Shown piece by piece: positions 56,060 to 64,000 of a stretch of DNA of 64,000 bases. Location: NCBI GenBank assembly GCA_041905785.1, contig JAYRKJ010000013.1, forward strand, positions 1-64,000, written 5' to 3'. The notes beneath the pieces were generated by a model that worked only from the letters and a program-made list of their open reading frames with translations, made no database searches and had not been told where the DNA came from. A program made the position numbers and the translations under genes. Origin of the DNA: Roseateles_B sp041905785. GTDB lineage: Bacteria; Pseudomonadota; Gammaproteobacteria; Burkholderiales; Burkholderiaceae_C. How positions within the stretch are numbered: the stretch's first letter is position 1; each line of letters starts with the position of its first letter.

Positions 56060-59000
56060 GTGTCCAAGAACCAGAGCCCCCGCGAGCCGGAGTCCGCCAG
56101 ACGGCTGCATCTGGCCGTCCTCTTCAGCGACCTGAGCAACTCCAGCCAGTTGGCCTCCCGCCTGGAGGCCGAGGACTACCTGGATCTGCTGGCGCGAGTG
56201 CGGGACTGCTGCCGCACGGCCGTTCAGAAGCATGAAGGGCTGATCGTTCGCCTGCAGGGCGACGGCCTGCTGGCCGTGTTCGGCTATCCGCAGGCCTGCG
56301 AAGACATGGCTCGCCGCGCCACCGAGGCCGCGCTGGAGCTGCATGCCGGCGTCGCGCGGCTGCAGGCTGGCGAGGGGCAGCGCCTCCCGCCCCTGCAGAT
56401 GCACAGCGGCATCCACGCCGGCCTGACCCTGGTGGTCGAGGGCGACTACGAACGCGGACGCCTGGACCTGCTGGGCGAACCGCCCAATATTGCGGCTCGC
56501 CTGTGCGAGCAGGCCGAGGCCGGCGAGATCTGGGTCAGCCAGGCCGCCTTGGGGTCGGAGCTGCATCAGTTCGAGCACCGGCCCGTGCAGCCCCTGCTCC
56601 TGCGCGGCTGGCCCGACGCGCTGCCGGCCGCCTGCATCACGCGCCGCGGCCAGGTCCTGACGCGGCTGCAAGCCCGCGAACGCCAGGGCGCCCTGCCCTT
56701 CAGCGGGCGCGGGGACGAGCTGCACAGCCTGCGTCAGATGCTCGACCTGGCCGCCTCGGGCGAATGCCAGCTGGCCCTGGTGCACGGCGCGCCCGGCCTG
56801 GGCAAGACGCGGCTGTGCGAAGCGCTGATCGCGGAGGCTCAACGCGAGGGCTGGCGCATTCATCGCGGCTATTGCGACGGCCACCTGCACGGCGAAGTCA
56901 TGCAACCCTGGATGCAGCTCCTGCGCGCCTACTTCGGCCAACCGGGGCTGAGCCCGCAGGATCAGCTGCCCACGCCCCCTGACCTCGCCGCCCTGCTTCA
57001 GGCCCTGCCGCCTGAGCTGCAGGGCGACGCGGCCGAGTGGCTGGAGGCCTTGCGGCCGCAGGCGCGGATGCGCGGGGGCGCGCAGTCCTGGCGCGACTGG
57101 CTGCCACGGCTGCCGGCCCTGCTCCAGGCCCTGGGACGCCAGCAGCCCCAGCTGGTGTTTCTGGACGACTGGCAATGGGCGGACCAGGCCAGCCAGCAGA
57201 TCCTGGAGCAACTGCTGCGCCAGGGTCGACAACCGCTGATGATTCTGGTGACCAGCCGCCAGGCGGAGCTGGGCCCCCTGCAGCCGCGCCGGGACTTCCA
57301 TGCCATGGCCCTGGGCCCGCTGTCGCTGGACGAGTGCAGAGCAGCCATCGCCCACCTGCTGCCGGGCCTGGACCCGTTCCTGGTCGAACGCATCCACGCC
57401 CAGGGCGGCGGCAACCCGCTCTACATCGAGGAACTGTGCCACTGCGCCGCGCAGCTGCCGCGCCCCCTGCTGGCCCAGCGGCTGGAGGAGCCGCGGCCCA
57501 CGCAGACCTCATGGACGGGACTGGAGCTGCCCTGGCTGCGCAGCCTGGTCGAGACCCGCCTGGAGCGTCTGCCACCCGAGCAGCTGGAGCTGCTGAAAAC
57601 GGCGGCCGTGATCGGCCCCGTCCTGCCGCAATGGCTGCTGCTGCGCCTGTGCGGCGAAGACACGCTGCCCGCGATCGCAACGCTGGCGCAGCAGGACCTG
57701 CTCTACCCGGCGGAGACGCCCGGCCAGCTGCGCTTCAAGCACGGGATCACGCGCGAGGTGGTCTACCAGCTGGTCGGCGCGCCGCAGCGCCGCCAGTTGC
57801 ATCGCCGCATCGCCCAGATCCTGTCGGAAGCCCATGAGCAGGACCACGCCGACGGCCTGCCCGGATGGCAGGCCGCGCTGGCCTACCACCATGCGCGGGC
57901 GGGCGACTGGCAGGAGTCGGCGCGGCATGCTGAGCAGGCCGGCGAGCATGCGGCCCTGGGCGCGGCCCCGGACCGCGCCCAGCACTTCTACCGCATGGCG
58001 CTGGATGCGCTGCGCCAGTGCCCGGCCACGGCGGAGTGCTATGCCATGCAGGTCCGCCTCCTGCAGCGACTGGGGCTGGCCTGCGTCTTCGATCCCTCCC
58101 CCGAGGATCTGGACTACTTCAACCAGGGCTGGGAACTGGCCCGGCGCAGGGACGATCAGGCCACCATGGCCCTGTCGCTCTACTGGCGCGGCTATGTGGC
58201 CTATGCCCTGGGGCAGACGCAGCCGGCCGTGCGGTATCTGCGCGAGGCCCTGCAGAGCCTGGAACCCCTGTGCGCCGGCGCGGACCAGACCGCCGAGCAC
58301 AGCAGCTGGCCGGCCATGCTGGCGCAAGCACAGGCCACGCTGGGGCAGGCGCTGGCCGCCGCGGGCGAGTATGAACCCGCCATGACCCTGATGGATGCTG
58401 CCATCGCCGTCAAGCGCCAGCACCGCAGCGGCAGCCGACCGGCCGTGGGGTCGGCCTACACGCTGGCCTGCAAGGCGGCCATGCTGGGCGACTGGGGCAC
58501 CTTCGACGAAGCGGCCCTGTGTTTTGCCGAGGCGCGGCAGGCCATCTACGGCGCGGGGCATGAGGTCGAAGGCTCGGTGCTGTGCCTGCTGGCCCTGGTG
58601 CAGCTGTGGCAGGGCCAGTGGGCCCAGGCGCAGCAATCGGCCAGCCAGGCCCTGTTGATCGCCCAGCGCGTGCGCAACCTCTATGTCTTTGGCATGAGCC
58701 GGGCCTTGCTGAGCCGGGCGCAATGGCGGCAGGCCGAGCCCGGCAGCGAGGCCGGCATGCGCGCCCTGCAGGCGCTGGAAGAAGCGACGCAGTGGCTGCT
58801 CGCGCGCCACAAACGGCTGTTCTGCTCGCTGCTGCACGGCTGGCTGGCCGAAGGCTACGCCGCCCTGGGGCGCTGCCCGGAAATGCGCCGGCAGGCCGCC
58901 CTGGCCCTGCGACGCGCGCGCGAAGGCGATCTGCTGGGCGGGCCGACCGCGATGCGGGCGCTGGCAATGGCGGCGGCGCGAGGCTACCTGACGCATGCAC

Positions 59001-59230
59001 CGGGCCACTACCTGGCCCTGGCCCAGTCCATGGCCAAACGCCGAGGCTCCCTGCACGAAACGGCACTCAACCGGCTGTGCCACGCCGAGGTTCTGGCCAC
59101 ACAAGGCGACCCGGCCGGCGCCCTGCGGCAGCTGGAGGCCGCCGAGCCGCCGCTGCGCCGCCTGGGCATGGACTGGCACCTGACCCTGCTGCTCCAGTGG
59201 CGCTCGCGCTGGCTCGCGGCCCGGCGCTGA
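56060..59230 (+). CDS. class III adenylate/guanylate cyclase fused to an AAA ATPase and TPR domain
   Basis: 1056 residues from a GTG at 56060. The N-terminal class III cyclase domain (about 15-195) has both metal-binding aspartates, Asp24 in LFSDLSN and Asp68 in LQGDGLLAVFG, 44 residues apart as usual, and PNIAARLCEQA for the transition-state Asn/Arg. An AAA_16-type ATPase follows: Walker A GAPGLGKTR (Lys249) and Walker B LVFLDDWQWAD. The C-terminal half (about 600-1050) is TPR-like. Such proteins are signalling hubs that may make cAMP under control of the ATPase/TPR part. The frame is open from 55904, but that part overlaps a hairpin and lacks domain character. No membrane segments seen. Confidence 0.88.
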   Translation: MSKNQSPREPESARRLHLAVLFSDLSNSSQLASRLEAEDYLDLLARVRDCCRTAVQKHEGLIVRLQGDGLLAVFGYPQACEDMARRATEAALELHAGVARLQAGEGQRLPPLQMHSGIHAGLTLVVEGDYERGRLDLLGEPPNIAARLCEQAEAGEIWVSQAALGSELHQFEHRPVQPLLLRGWPDALPAACITRRGQVLTRLQARERQGALPFSGRGDELHSLRQMLDLAASGECQLALVHGAPGLGKTRLCEALIAEAQREGWRIHRGYCDGHLHGEVMQPWMQLLRAYFGQPGLSPQDQLPTPPDLAALLQALPPELQGDAAEWLEALRPQARMRGGAQSWRDWLPRLPALLQALGRQQPQLVFLDDWQWADQASQQILEQLLRQGRQPLMILVTSRQAELGPLQPRRDFHAMALGPLSLDECRAAIAHLLPGLDPFLVERIHAQGGGNPLYIEELCHCAAQLPRPLLAQRLEEPRPTQTSWTGLELPWLRSLVETRLERLPPEQLELLKTAAVIGPVLPQWLLLRLCGEDTLPAIATLAQQDLLYPAETPGQLRFKHGITREVVYQLVGAPQRRQLHRRIAQILSEAHEQDHADGLPGWQAALAYHHARAGDWQESARHAEQAGEHAALGAAPDRAQHFYRMALDALRQCPATAECYAMQVRLLQRLGLACVFDPSPEDLDYFNQGWELARRRDDQATMALSLYWRGYVAYALGQTQPAVRYLREALQSLEPLCAGADQTAEHSSWPAMLAQAQATLGQALAAAGEYEPAMTLMDAAIAVKRQHRSGSRPAVGSAYTLACKAAMLGDWGTFDEAALCFAEARQAIYGAGHEVEGSVLCLLALVQLWQGQWAQAQQSASQALLIAQRVRNLYVFGMSRALLSRAQWRQAEPGSEAGMRALQALEEATQWLLARHKRLFCSLLHGWLAEGYAALGRCPEMRRQAALALRRAREGDLLGGPTAMRALAMAAARGYLTHAPGHYLALAQSMAKRRGSLHETALNRLCHAEVLATQGDPAGALRQLEAAEPPLRRLGMDWHLTLLLQWRSRWLAARR

Positions 59231-59260
59231 GCCCTGCCTCAGCCCTGCCTCAGCCCTGCC
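59230..59260. repeat. 11-bp tandem repeat after the cyclase gene
   Basis: AGCCCTGCCTC occurs at 59230-59240 and 59241-59251, with a partial third copy at 59252-59260. The first base belongs to the cyclase stop codon. It lies in the 77-base convergent gap; nothing else is seen there. Confidence 0.85.
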
Positions 59261-59307
59261 CGCAGCAAGCTCCGAAACATGTTCCCCAGCCCCAGCCCCT
59301 GCAGCGC

Positions 59308-62300
59308 TCAGGAACGCACCGCCGGCGGCGCCAGCATCCACAGCAGCTGGGGCTGCGTGCCTGGCTCCAGGCTGGCTGCCAGCAGCCCCGCACTCATGCC
59401 CAGCAACAAACCCATCGCCGCTTCATAACCCGGGCAGGCATGCAGCGGGTGGGCGGTGCCTGCCTGCCGCCGTCCGCCGAACAGCAGGCTCAGGTCTGCC
59501 GGGCTCGGCGTAGCGCCGCCGCCCGTGCAGGACTCGCGCGCCTGCCACTGCGCCTGCGTGCCGCTCATGAGGCCCAGGACCACGCGTCGCCCGGCGCTGA
59601 TCAAGGGCACGGGGCCCAGGGTGTGGTCATGGCGGGCCGTCCGCCAGATCATGTCCGGCACGGGGTGGCGCAGCAACGCCTGCTCCAGCCAGGGCAGCAG
59701 CAGCGGCTCGGCCTGGACCAGGTCCGGCTGGCCCAGGGCCTGCAGGCTGGCCTGGGCCAGCCATAGGCGCGGGTCCGCGCGGCCATCCGCCAAGGCGCGC
59801 CGCCAGCAGCCGTCCACGGTGGGGAGAAAACCCATCAGCACACCGATGCACGTGCTGGCCAGCGCCGCGTCGCTCTGGCCAGCCATGGCTTCGAACAGCG
59901 CGGGCGTCAGCGTCCCTTCGAGACCCTCAGGCCGGGCGCGGCATTGCGCGACCCAGCCGCGCACGGCCTCCTGCAACTGGCGGCCATGGCGCCGCCCCTG
60001 CTCCTCCGCCGTCGTGCCTTCGGGCAGGGGCTGGAAGAAGTAGCGCGAGGGGGTGTCGAAATGGCCGGGGCAGCGCGGGGCGGCGCTGGTGTCCGCCTGC
60101 CACGCCCAGTCCCTGGCGGCGGCCCGCACATGCGTTCCATCCGGCAGGCCGAACCAATGCCGGGACACCCGGGCCAGCACCGCGTCGCTGAGCCGTTTCA
60201 GGTCGATGGGCAGGCGCATGGCGTTGCCCACCGGACCAGACGCTGGCGCGCCTGCTTGCCAGGTGTCGCGCAAGACCTCGGTGAGCGCCCGCTGGGCGAG
60301 CCGGAAGGCCTCGTCACGGCCGATGCCGGCGATCAACCGGTTGACGGGGCCCGCCAGACGCGCGTAGTCCTCGCCCGCATCCAGGCCCAGAAAAATGGGG
60401 CCGATGGAGTGATTCATTCGCTCGGCGTAGCCGCAGACCGAGTAATGCCCTTCCTGATCCTGCAGCACGGTCTGCAGCAGGGCCGGCGAAGCCACCAGCA
60501 CGCCGTAGGCCGTTCCGGTGTCCAGGGCCCCGCCATGCAGTTCGCGCACGGCTGCCCAGAGCTTGTCGGGCAGCAGCTGCCGGCGCGACAGCAGGTCCTC
60601 CAGGCATTGTTTCCAGCCCGCCGCACCCAGCGTCTTGAGCGGCCCCAGCAATTGCTGGATCAAGGCCTCGCCCTCTCGGGCCTGGTCGCTGGGCCCGGGC
60701 GGCGCTGTTGTCGGCACTGTTGCCGCCGCTGCTGACGACGCCGTCGCCGGCGCTGTGGCCAGATGCGCCAGGGCACTCAGGCTGGGCACGAACGCGTACA
60801 GGCCCCATTCGAGCTGGACGAAGGGGCGCGGTGCCATTGGCCCCTTGGCCGGTTCGGGCTCCTCGTCCAAGAAGACGCGCATCAGCTGCGCCTGCCCATC
60901 GGCCCGCCGGCGGCACCAGCGGAAGCTGCGGCGCTCGCCCAGGGCGGGCACACCCAGCAGGGGATCGGCCTGCGCCGAGCCGACACCCGTGGCATTGCCG
61001 CCGCTGATCCAGCGCTGCACCAGCTCGAACTGCTCGGCGATGCTCGCGTTGTAGGCCATGAAAAAGAGTCCGCGCTCGCGGGCCTGCACTTGGCCGGCGA
61101 GTTCCGCCAGGGTCAGGTCCGGCCCATAGGACATGCCCCGTCGCAGCAGGCGCGGTACCGGCTCCCGCCCGCCCGGGCAGTGGGCGTTCGGCGCCCCTTC
61201 GCGCGGGTTGGCACGCCGGACGTGGGCCTGCAGCGGGCACTGCAGGCCTTGCGGGTCGTCGCGGTAGTCGAAGTCGTTGAGGCCAGGACCGCTGCGAGGC
61301 ACCAGCGGCTCCCCGTCGAGGCTGCGGCCCATCATGGCGGCCTTGATCTCCGCGACGCTGACCTGCACGCCTTGCAGCGCCAGGCGCTTCACCTCCGCTT
61401 CCAGCCGCTGCTGCAGGCGTTCCGGATACTGCCGCAGCTTGCGTATCACCAGGAAGCTGCCGTCGGCCAGCACGGGGTCATCAGCCAGGGCCGAGTCCTC
61501 GTCGCCCCGGTCGTTGGCGTGCCCCAGCAGCAGCTCGCCCAGTGCCAGCTGCCCGGGCTCTCGCGACGCAGCGCCGGCACGGAAGCTGGGCTGGCTGATG
61601 CCGTCGACAAAGCCGAAATGCTCCACCACCGGCGGCTCGCCAGGATTGCGCCGCCCCAGCGTCTGCCGCCTCAGGGGCTCCACGGCCAGCACCTGCAGGC
61701 CGGGCTCGCCCTGCAGGGCCTGCCAGCAGGCGTACAGGGGATGGCGCGCATCCAGCAGGTGATCCGCCTCGGACGCGGCCGACTGCACGCGCCACTGCAG
61801 CAGCAGGTCCACCTCCGCGAGGTCCACGCGAGCGGCCGGCCCGGTGGCTGGCGACTCCGGCGCCTCCTGGCCATGGCGCCGGGGACGCCGCCAATGCGCC
61901 GGGTGGTTGCCGCGCAGGTCTCCCAGCAGGTCGGCGCGCGCCTCCATGCCCTCGCAGAATTCACGCGGCAGCAGGGCCAGCGTGGTCTGGGAAACACCCA
62001 GCTTGCGCAGCCCCGGCAAGGTGAAGGCAAGGTTCAGCACGGGACGGCCCGGCGTGCACACCGGAGGCGCCAGGGCAGGCAGTTGCGCCGCCAGCCATTG
62101 CCGGGCCGCGGCGACATCCCGCAGTCGAAGCAGTACCAGCAGGCCGTGGCTGCTTGGCGGCCCCTCGCGCAACAGGCCCAGCTGCAAGTCCTCCGGGGCG
62201 GGAGGCTTGCGCGGCGGGCGAGGCTGCCGCAGCGAGGGCGGCGGCGGCTGGAAAAACCAGGCCAGCTCGGTGCGGTATTGCGCCTGCAGAGCGGCATCCT

Positions 62301-63093
62301 GCCGGAGCTGCTCGCGCAGGAAGGGCTCGCGCAGTGCCACCAGCAGGTCCTGCGCCGCCCGCAGCAGCACCAGGTGATCGCGCTGCTGCGGGTCCGGCGT
62401 GGCGGCGAAGAGCTCGGTCAGCGCATAGAGGCCGGCCAGGGCCTCCAGCCCCCGGGTCAGCGCGAGCGTGGGACTGAGCCGTGCCTGCTGCAGGGCGGTC
62501 TCGCTGGGATGGGGGATGCGCAGCCGGGCGATCGCCTGATCCGCGGGCTGGTGCGGTGGGTCGGACATCCAGCCGCCGTCGCCGTCGCGCTGGATGCGCT
62601 CGACGTCGGCCAGGTAACGCAGGTCGCCCACGGTCAGCCCGGAGGCCATGTAGAAGAAGCTGCTCTGCACCTGGCTGCTCCGGATCCAGGCGCAGTAGGT
62701 CTCGAAGCTGCAGTCCGCGGCCAGCGGGTAGCCCTCGCAATGGCAGAAGATCACGTCCAGCAAGGGGCCCAGATCCCGCCAGACCCTGCGGATATAGGGC
62801 TCCCAGCCGCTGTCGAAGGTGACGGCCAGCAGCAGCTGCTGGGTGGGTTCCAGGATCGCCAGCCGGAAACCATGGAGGGTCTGCACCCGCGCCACGACGT
62901 CCGAGAAGGCCGAGCCTTGTTCCTGTTCCCGTGCCCGTGAACGAGCCGCCATCAGCGCGGCGAACAGCAGGCGCAGGCGGGAGGCGTAGCTGCAGGTGTC
63001 GCCGCTGGGCACGAAGCCGCGCTTGAGCGGCGCCAGCAGGGTCAGTTCCGTCATGCCCTGCAGATGCAGGCTGCTCGCTGCGGATGCTGTCAT
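59308..63093 (-). CDS. DyP-type peroxidase fused to a cytochrome P450-like domain
   Basis: 1261 residues, three parts. (1) About 1-150: an alpha/beta region (LAILEPTQQLLLAVTFDSGW, then EGYPLAADCSFETYCAW). (2) About 300-780: a DyP-type heme peroxidase with GFVDGISQPS (Asp497), the proximal heme ligand His624 in HVRRANPRE and the distal Arg in LLRRGMSYGP (651/652). (3) About 860-1261: a P450-like domain with I-helix-like GVLMGFLPTVDG (Pro1091-Thr1092), a K-helix-like LEQALLRHP (Glu1137, Arg1142) and a heme loop LHACPGYEAAMG with Cys1220. The usual ExxR is altered and the acid-threonine pair is replaced by Pro-Thr. No signal peptide. GGGAG precedes ATG 63093. Domain 3 is inferred from motif order and spacing; parts 1 and 2 are firmer. 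Confidence 0.8.
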   Translation of the reverse strand: MTASAASSLHLQGMTELTLLAPLKRGFVPSGDTCSYASRLRLLFAALMAARSRAREQEQGSAFSDVVARVQTLHGFRLAILEPTQQLLLAVTFDSGWEPYIRRVWRDLGPLLDVIFCHCEGYPLAADCSFETYCAWIRSSQVQSSFFYMASGLTVGDLRYLADVERIQRDGDGGWMSDPPHQPADQAIARLRIPHPSETALQQARLSPTLALTRGLEALAGLYALTELFAATPDPQQRDHLVLLRAAQDLLVALREPFLREQLRQDAALQAQYRTELAWFFQPPPPSLRQPRPPRKPPAPEDLQLGLLREGPPSSHGLLVLLRLRDVAAARQWLAAQLPALAPPVCTPGRPVLNLAFTLPGLRKLGVSQTTLALLPREFCEGMEARADLLGDLRGNHPAHWRRPRRHGQEAPESPATGPAARVDLAEVDLLLQWRVQSAASEADHLLDARHPLYACWQALQGEPGLQVLAVEPLRRQTLGRRNPGEPPVVEHFGFVDGISQPSFRAGAASREPGQLALGELLLGHANDRGDEDSALADDPVLADGSFLVIRKLRQYPERLQQRLEAEVKRLALQGVQVSVAEIKAAMMGRSLDGEPLVPRSGPGLNDFDYRDDPQGLQCPLQAHVRRANPREGAPNAHCPGGREPVPRLLRRGMSYGPDLTLAELAGQVQARERGLFFMAYNASIAEQFELVQRWISGGNATGVGSAQADPLLGVPALGERRSFRWCRRRADGQAQLMRVFLDEEPEPAKGPMAPRPFVQLEWGLYAFVPSLSALAHLATAPATASSAAAATVPTTAPPGPSDQAREGEALIQQLLGPLKTLGAAGWKQCLEDLLSRRQLLPDKLWAAVRELHGGALDTGTAYGVLVASPALLQTVLQDQEGHYSVCGYAERMNHSIGPIFLGLDAGEDYARLAGPVNRLIAGIGRDEAFRLAQRALTEVLRDTWQAGAPASGPVGNAMRLPIDLKRLSDAVLARVSRHWFGLPDGTHVRAAARDWAWQADTSAAPRCPGHFDTPSRYFFQPLPEGTTAEEQGRRHGRQLQEAVRGWVAQCRARPEGLEGTLTPALFEAMAGQSDAALASTCIGVLMGFLPTVDGCWRRALADGRADPRLWLAQASLQALGQPDLVQAEPLLLPWLEQALLRHPVPDMIWRTARHDHTLGPVPLISAGRRVVLGLMSGTQAQWQARESCTGGGATPSPADLSLLFGGRRQAGTAHPLHACPGYEAAMGLLLGMSAGLLAASLEPGTQPQLLWMLAPPAVRS

Positions 63094-63120
63094 GCCGGAC
63101 TCCCTGATGCGCTGACGCCG

Positions 63121-64000
63121 TCAGGACGATAGCAGCGGGCTCACGCGGCCGGGTTCCTCATTCATGGGACAAAAGCAGCCGATGAGCCGCAGATCGGCAT
63201 CCAGGCAGAGCCCGCCGCCCCCCATGGCGCGTGGCCGGGCGTCGTGCTGCCATACCGGGGCGCTGTCCGGGCCGCTGCGGCGCAGCAGGGCCAGGCACAG
63301 CTGCGGCGGCTGCCCGGGGTCCGCGCCCAGCAGCAGCACGGGCCCGGCGCGCGGAAGGGCCAGCTGAGCAGCATCCAGGCTCGCCGCGCGCGACATCCGA
63401 GCCAGCAACAAGGGACGTGCCGGCAGCTGCCACGCGGGCCCCGACCGGCCGTAGCAGCGCAGCGCAGGCTCGCGCACTTCCAGGGTCTGGGCTTCTGGCG
63501 CATGCAGGCCAGCAGCGGCCGTGCCTTGCGCCCAAGCCCCGTGATTCGGCCCCGGCGCGGCCGAGAACCAGGCTTCGCTGCGCTCGGGGGCATCCAGGGC
63601 ATGCCGGGGCAAGGCGCCGAGCTGCCATCCCGCAGCCCCATCGCTCCAGCCGCCCCAGCCGCCCCAGCCGCTCAAGGGCGCGGGCCGCTCCGCCAACGGC
63701 AGCAGCGGCGCCGGGCCCAGGTCCAGCACCACGCTGCGGGCGACCGATGCGGGCCCGGCCAGCGTGCGGCCCACCCACCACAGGCACAGCAGGCGACGGG
63801 CCCAGGCCTCCAGCACCCGCGCGCGCGCCCGGCCCTGAGGCTCGGCCTCCATGCGCCCGCCCAGCAGGCTCTGGAAGCCCTCGGCGGCCGATTCCAGGCC
63901 CGCCCAATGGCACCACCCCTGGCTGGCCTGCAGGCGCTCCCGGCTGCAGACGCTGAGCCCCAGGTCGCCACCCAGCCCGGCAAGCGTCGCGTCGTCCGGC
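63121..64000 (-). CDS. unrecognised gene truncated by the right window edge
   Basis: The minus-strand frame is open from the window edge to a TGA at 63121, with at least 293 codons visible. The frame continues past the ATG at 63852 to the edge, so the true start may lie outside the window. The visible part is rich in Ala, Gly, Leu, Arg and Trp (for example SGWGGWGGWSDG) and ends CLDADLRLIGCFCPMNEEPG. I recognise no family, signal peptide or membrane helix. It ends 27 bases before the DyP-P450 start on the same strand, so the two probably form an operon and it may be a partner protein. Confidence 0.6.
   Translation of the reverse strand, partial: PDDATLAGLGGDLGLSVCSRERLQASQGWCHWAGLESAAEGFQSLLGGRMEAEPQGRARARVLEAWARRLLCLWWVGRTLAGPASVARSVVLDLGPAPLLPLAERPAPLSGWGGWGGWSDGAAGWQLGALPRHALDAPERSEAWFSAAPGPNHGAWAQGTAAAGLHAPEAQTLEVREPALRCYGRSGPAWQLPARPLLLARMSRAASLDAAQLALPRAGPVLLLGADPGQPPQLCLALLRRSGPDSAPVWQHDARPRAMGGGGLCLDADLRLIGCFCPMNEEPGRVSPLLSS

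Noticed and set aside
60763..62940. 725-codon plus-strand frame opposite the DyP-P450 gene
   Set aside because: Shadow frame; the minus-strand protein contains ordered peroxidase motifs and has a Shine-Dalgarno, the plus-strand frame has neither.

Overview
The window reads as GC-rich chromosomal DNA of a betaproteobacterium of the order Burkholderiales. A Roseateles/Mitsuaria/Pelomonas-like organism is my best guess (inference). The basis is core gene order known from that group: rpsP-rimM-trmD-rplS; perM-hda-HAD phosphatase-pcnB-folK; murJ divergent from rpsT; and a DUF3579 gene divergent from argD-argF. The load of secreted hydrolases also fits. I see no rRNA or tRNA genes, insertion sequences, integrases, CRISPR arrays or plasmid functions.

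Layout. 1-2.3 kb: the first codons of a left-truncated gene, then upp, rlmB and a DUF1624 membrane protein, all on the minus strand. 2.4-7.8 kb: a DegS-like protease, an overlapping lipoprotein/outer-membrane-barrel pair, and a two-gene ABC exporter. 8-19.3 kb: rlhA, an orphan PAS-rich histidine kinase, purL, and a secreted thermolysin-family (M4) protease ending in three exact 60-residue repeats. 19.4-23.9 kb: a four-gene nucleoside catabolism operon (LacI regulator, ribokinase, nucleoside hydrolase, MTA/SAH-deaminase-like hydrolase) with a palindromic operator. 24-26.4 kb: the ribosomal/tRNA-modification operon. 26.5-30 kb: an acetyltransferase, a small membrane protein, a Pit phosphate transporter with its DUF47 partner behind a Pho-box-like site, and a DUF486 protein. 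30-37.7 kb: folK, pcnB, a HAD phosphatase, hda, a PerM-like permease, a SirB1-family protein, murJ and rpsT. 37.7-43 kb: a 13-bp tandem repeat, two hydrolases, the DUF3579 gene and argD-argF.

43-64 kb is more accessory. It holds a solute-binding-like protein; a phosphoesterase / Ser-Thr kinase-UspA fusion / cysteine-cluster gene run; two tandem paralogous transglutaminase-TPR lipoproteins; an alpha-glucan cluster (pullulanase divergent from two GH13 enzymes); a large class III cyclase-ATPase-TPR protein; and a 1261-residue protein that joins a DyP-type peroxidase domain to a P450-like domain. An unrecognised gene runs off the right edge just upstream of that fusion.

How the parts relate. Nucleotide metabolism recurs (upp, purL, the nucleoside operon), and a LacI-type operator core occurs both at the nucleoside operon and between purL and the protease gene. 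Secreted polymer degradation (M4 protease, pullulanase, amylases) suggests life on macromolecules. The best candidate for an undescribed system is the DyP-P450 fusion with its truncated upstream neighbour; the kinase-UspA fusion comes next.
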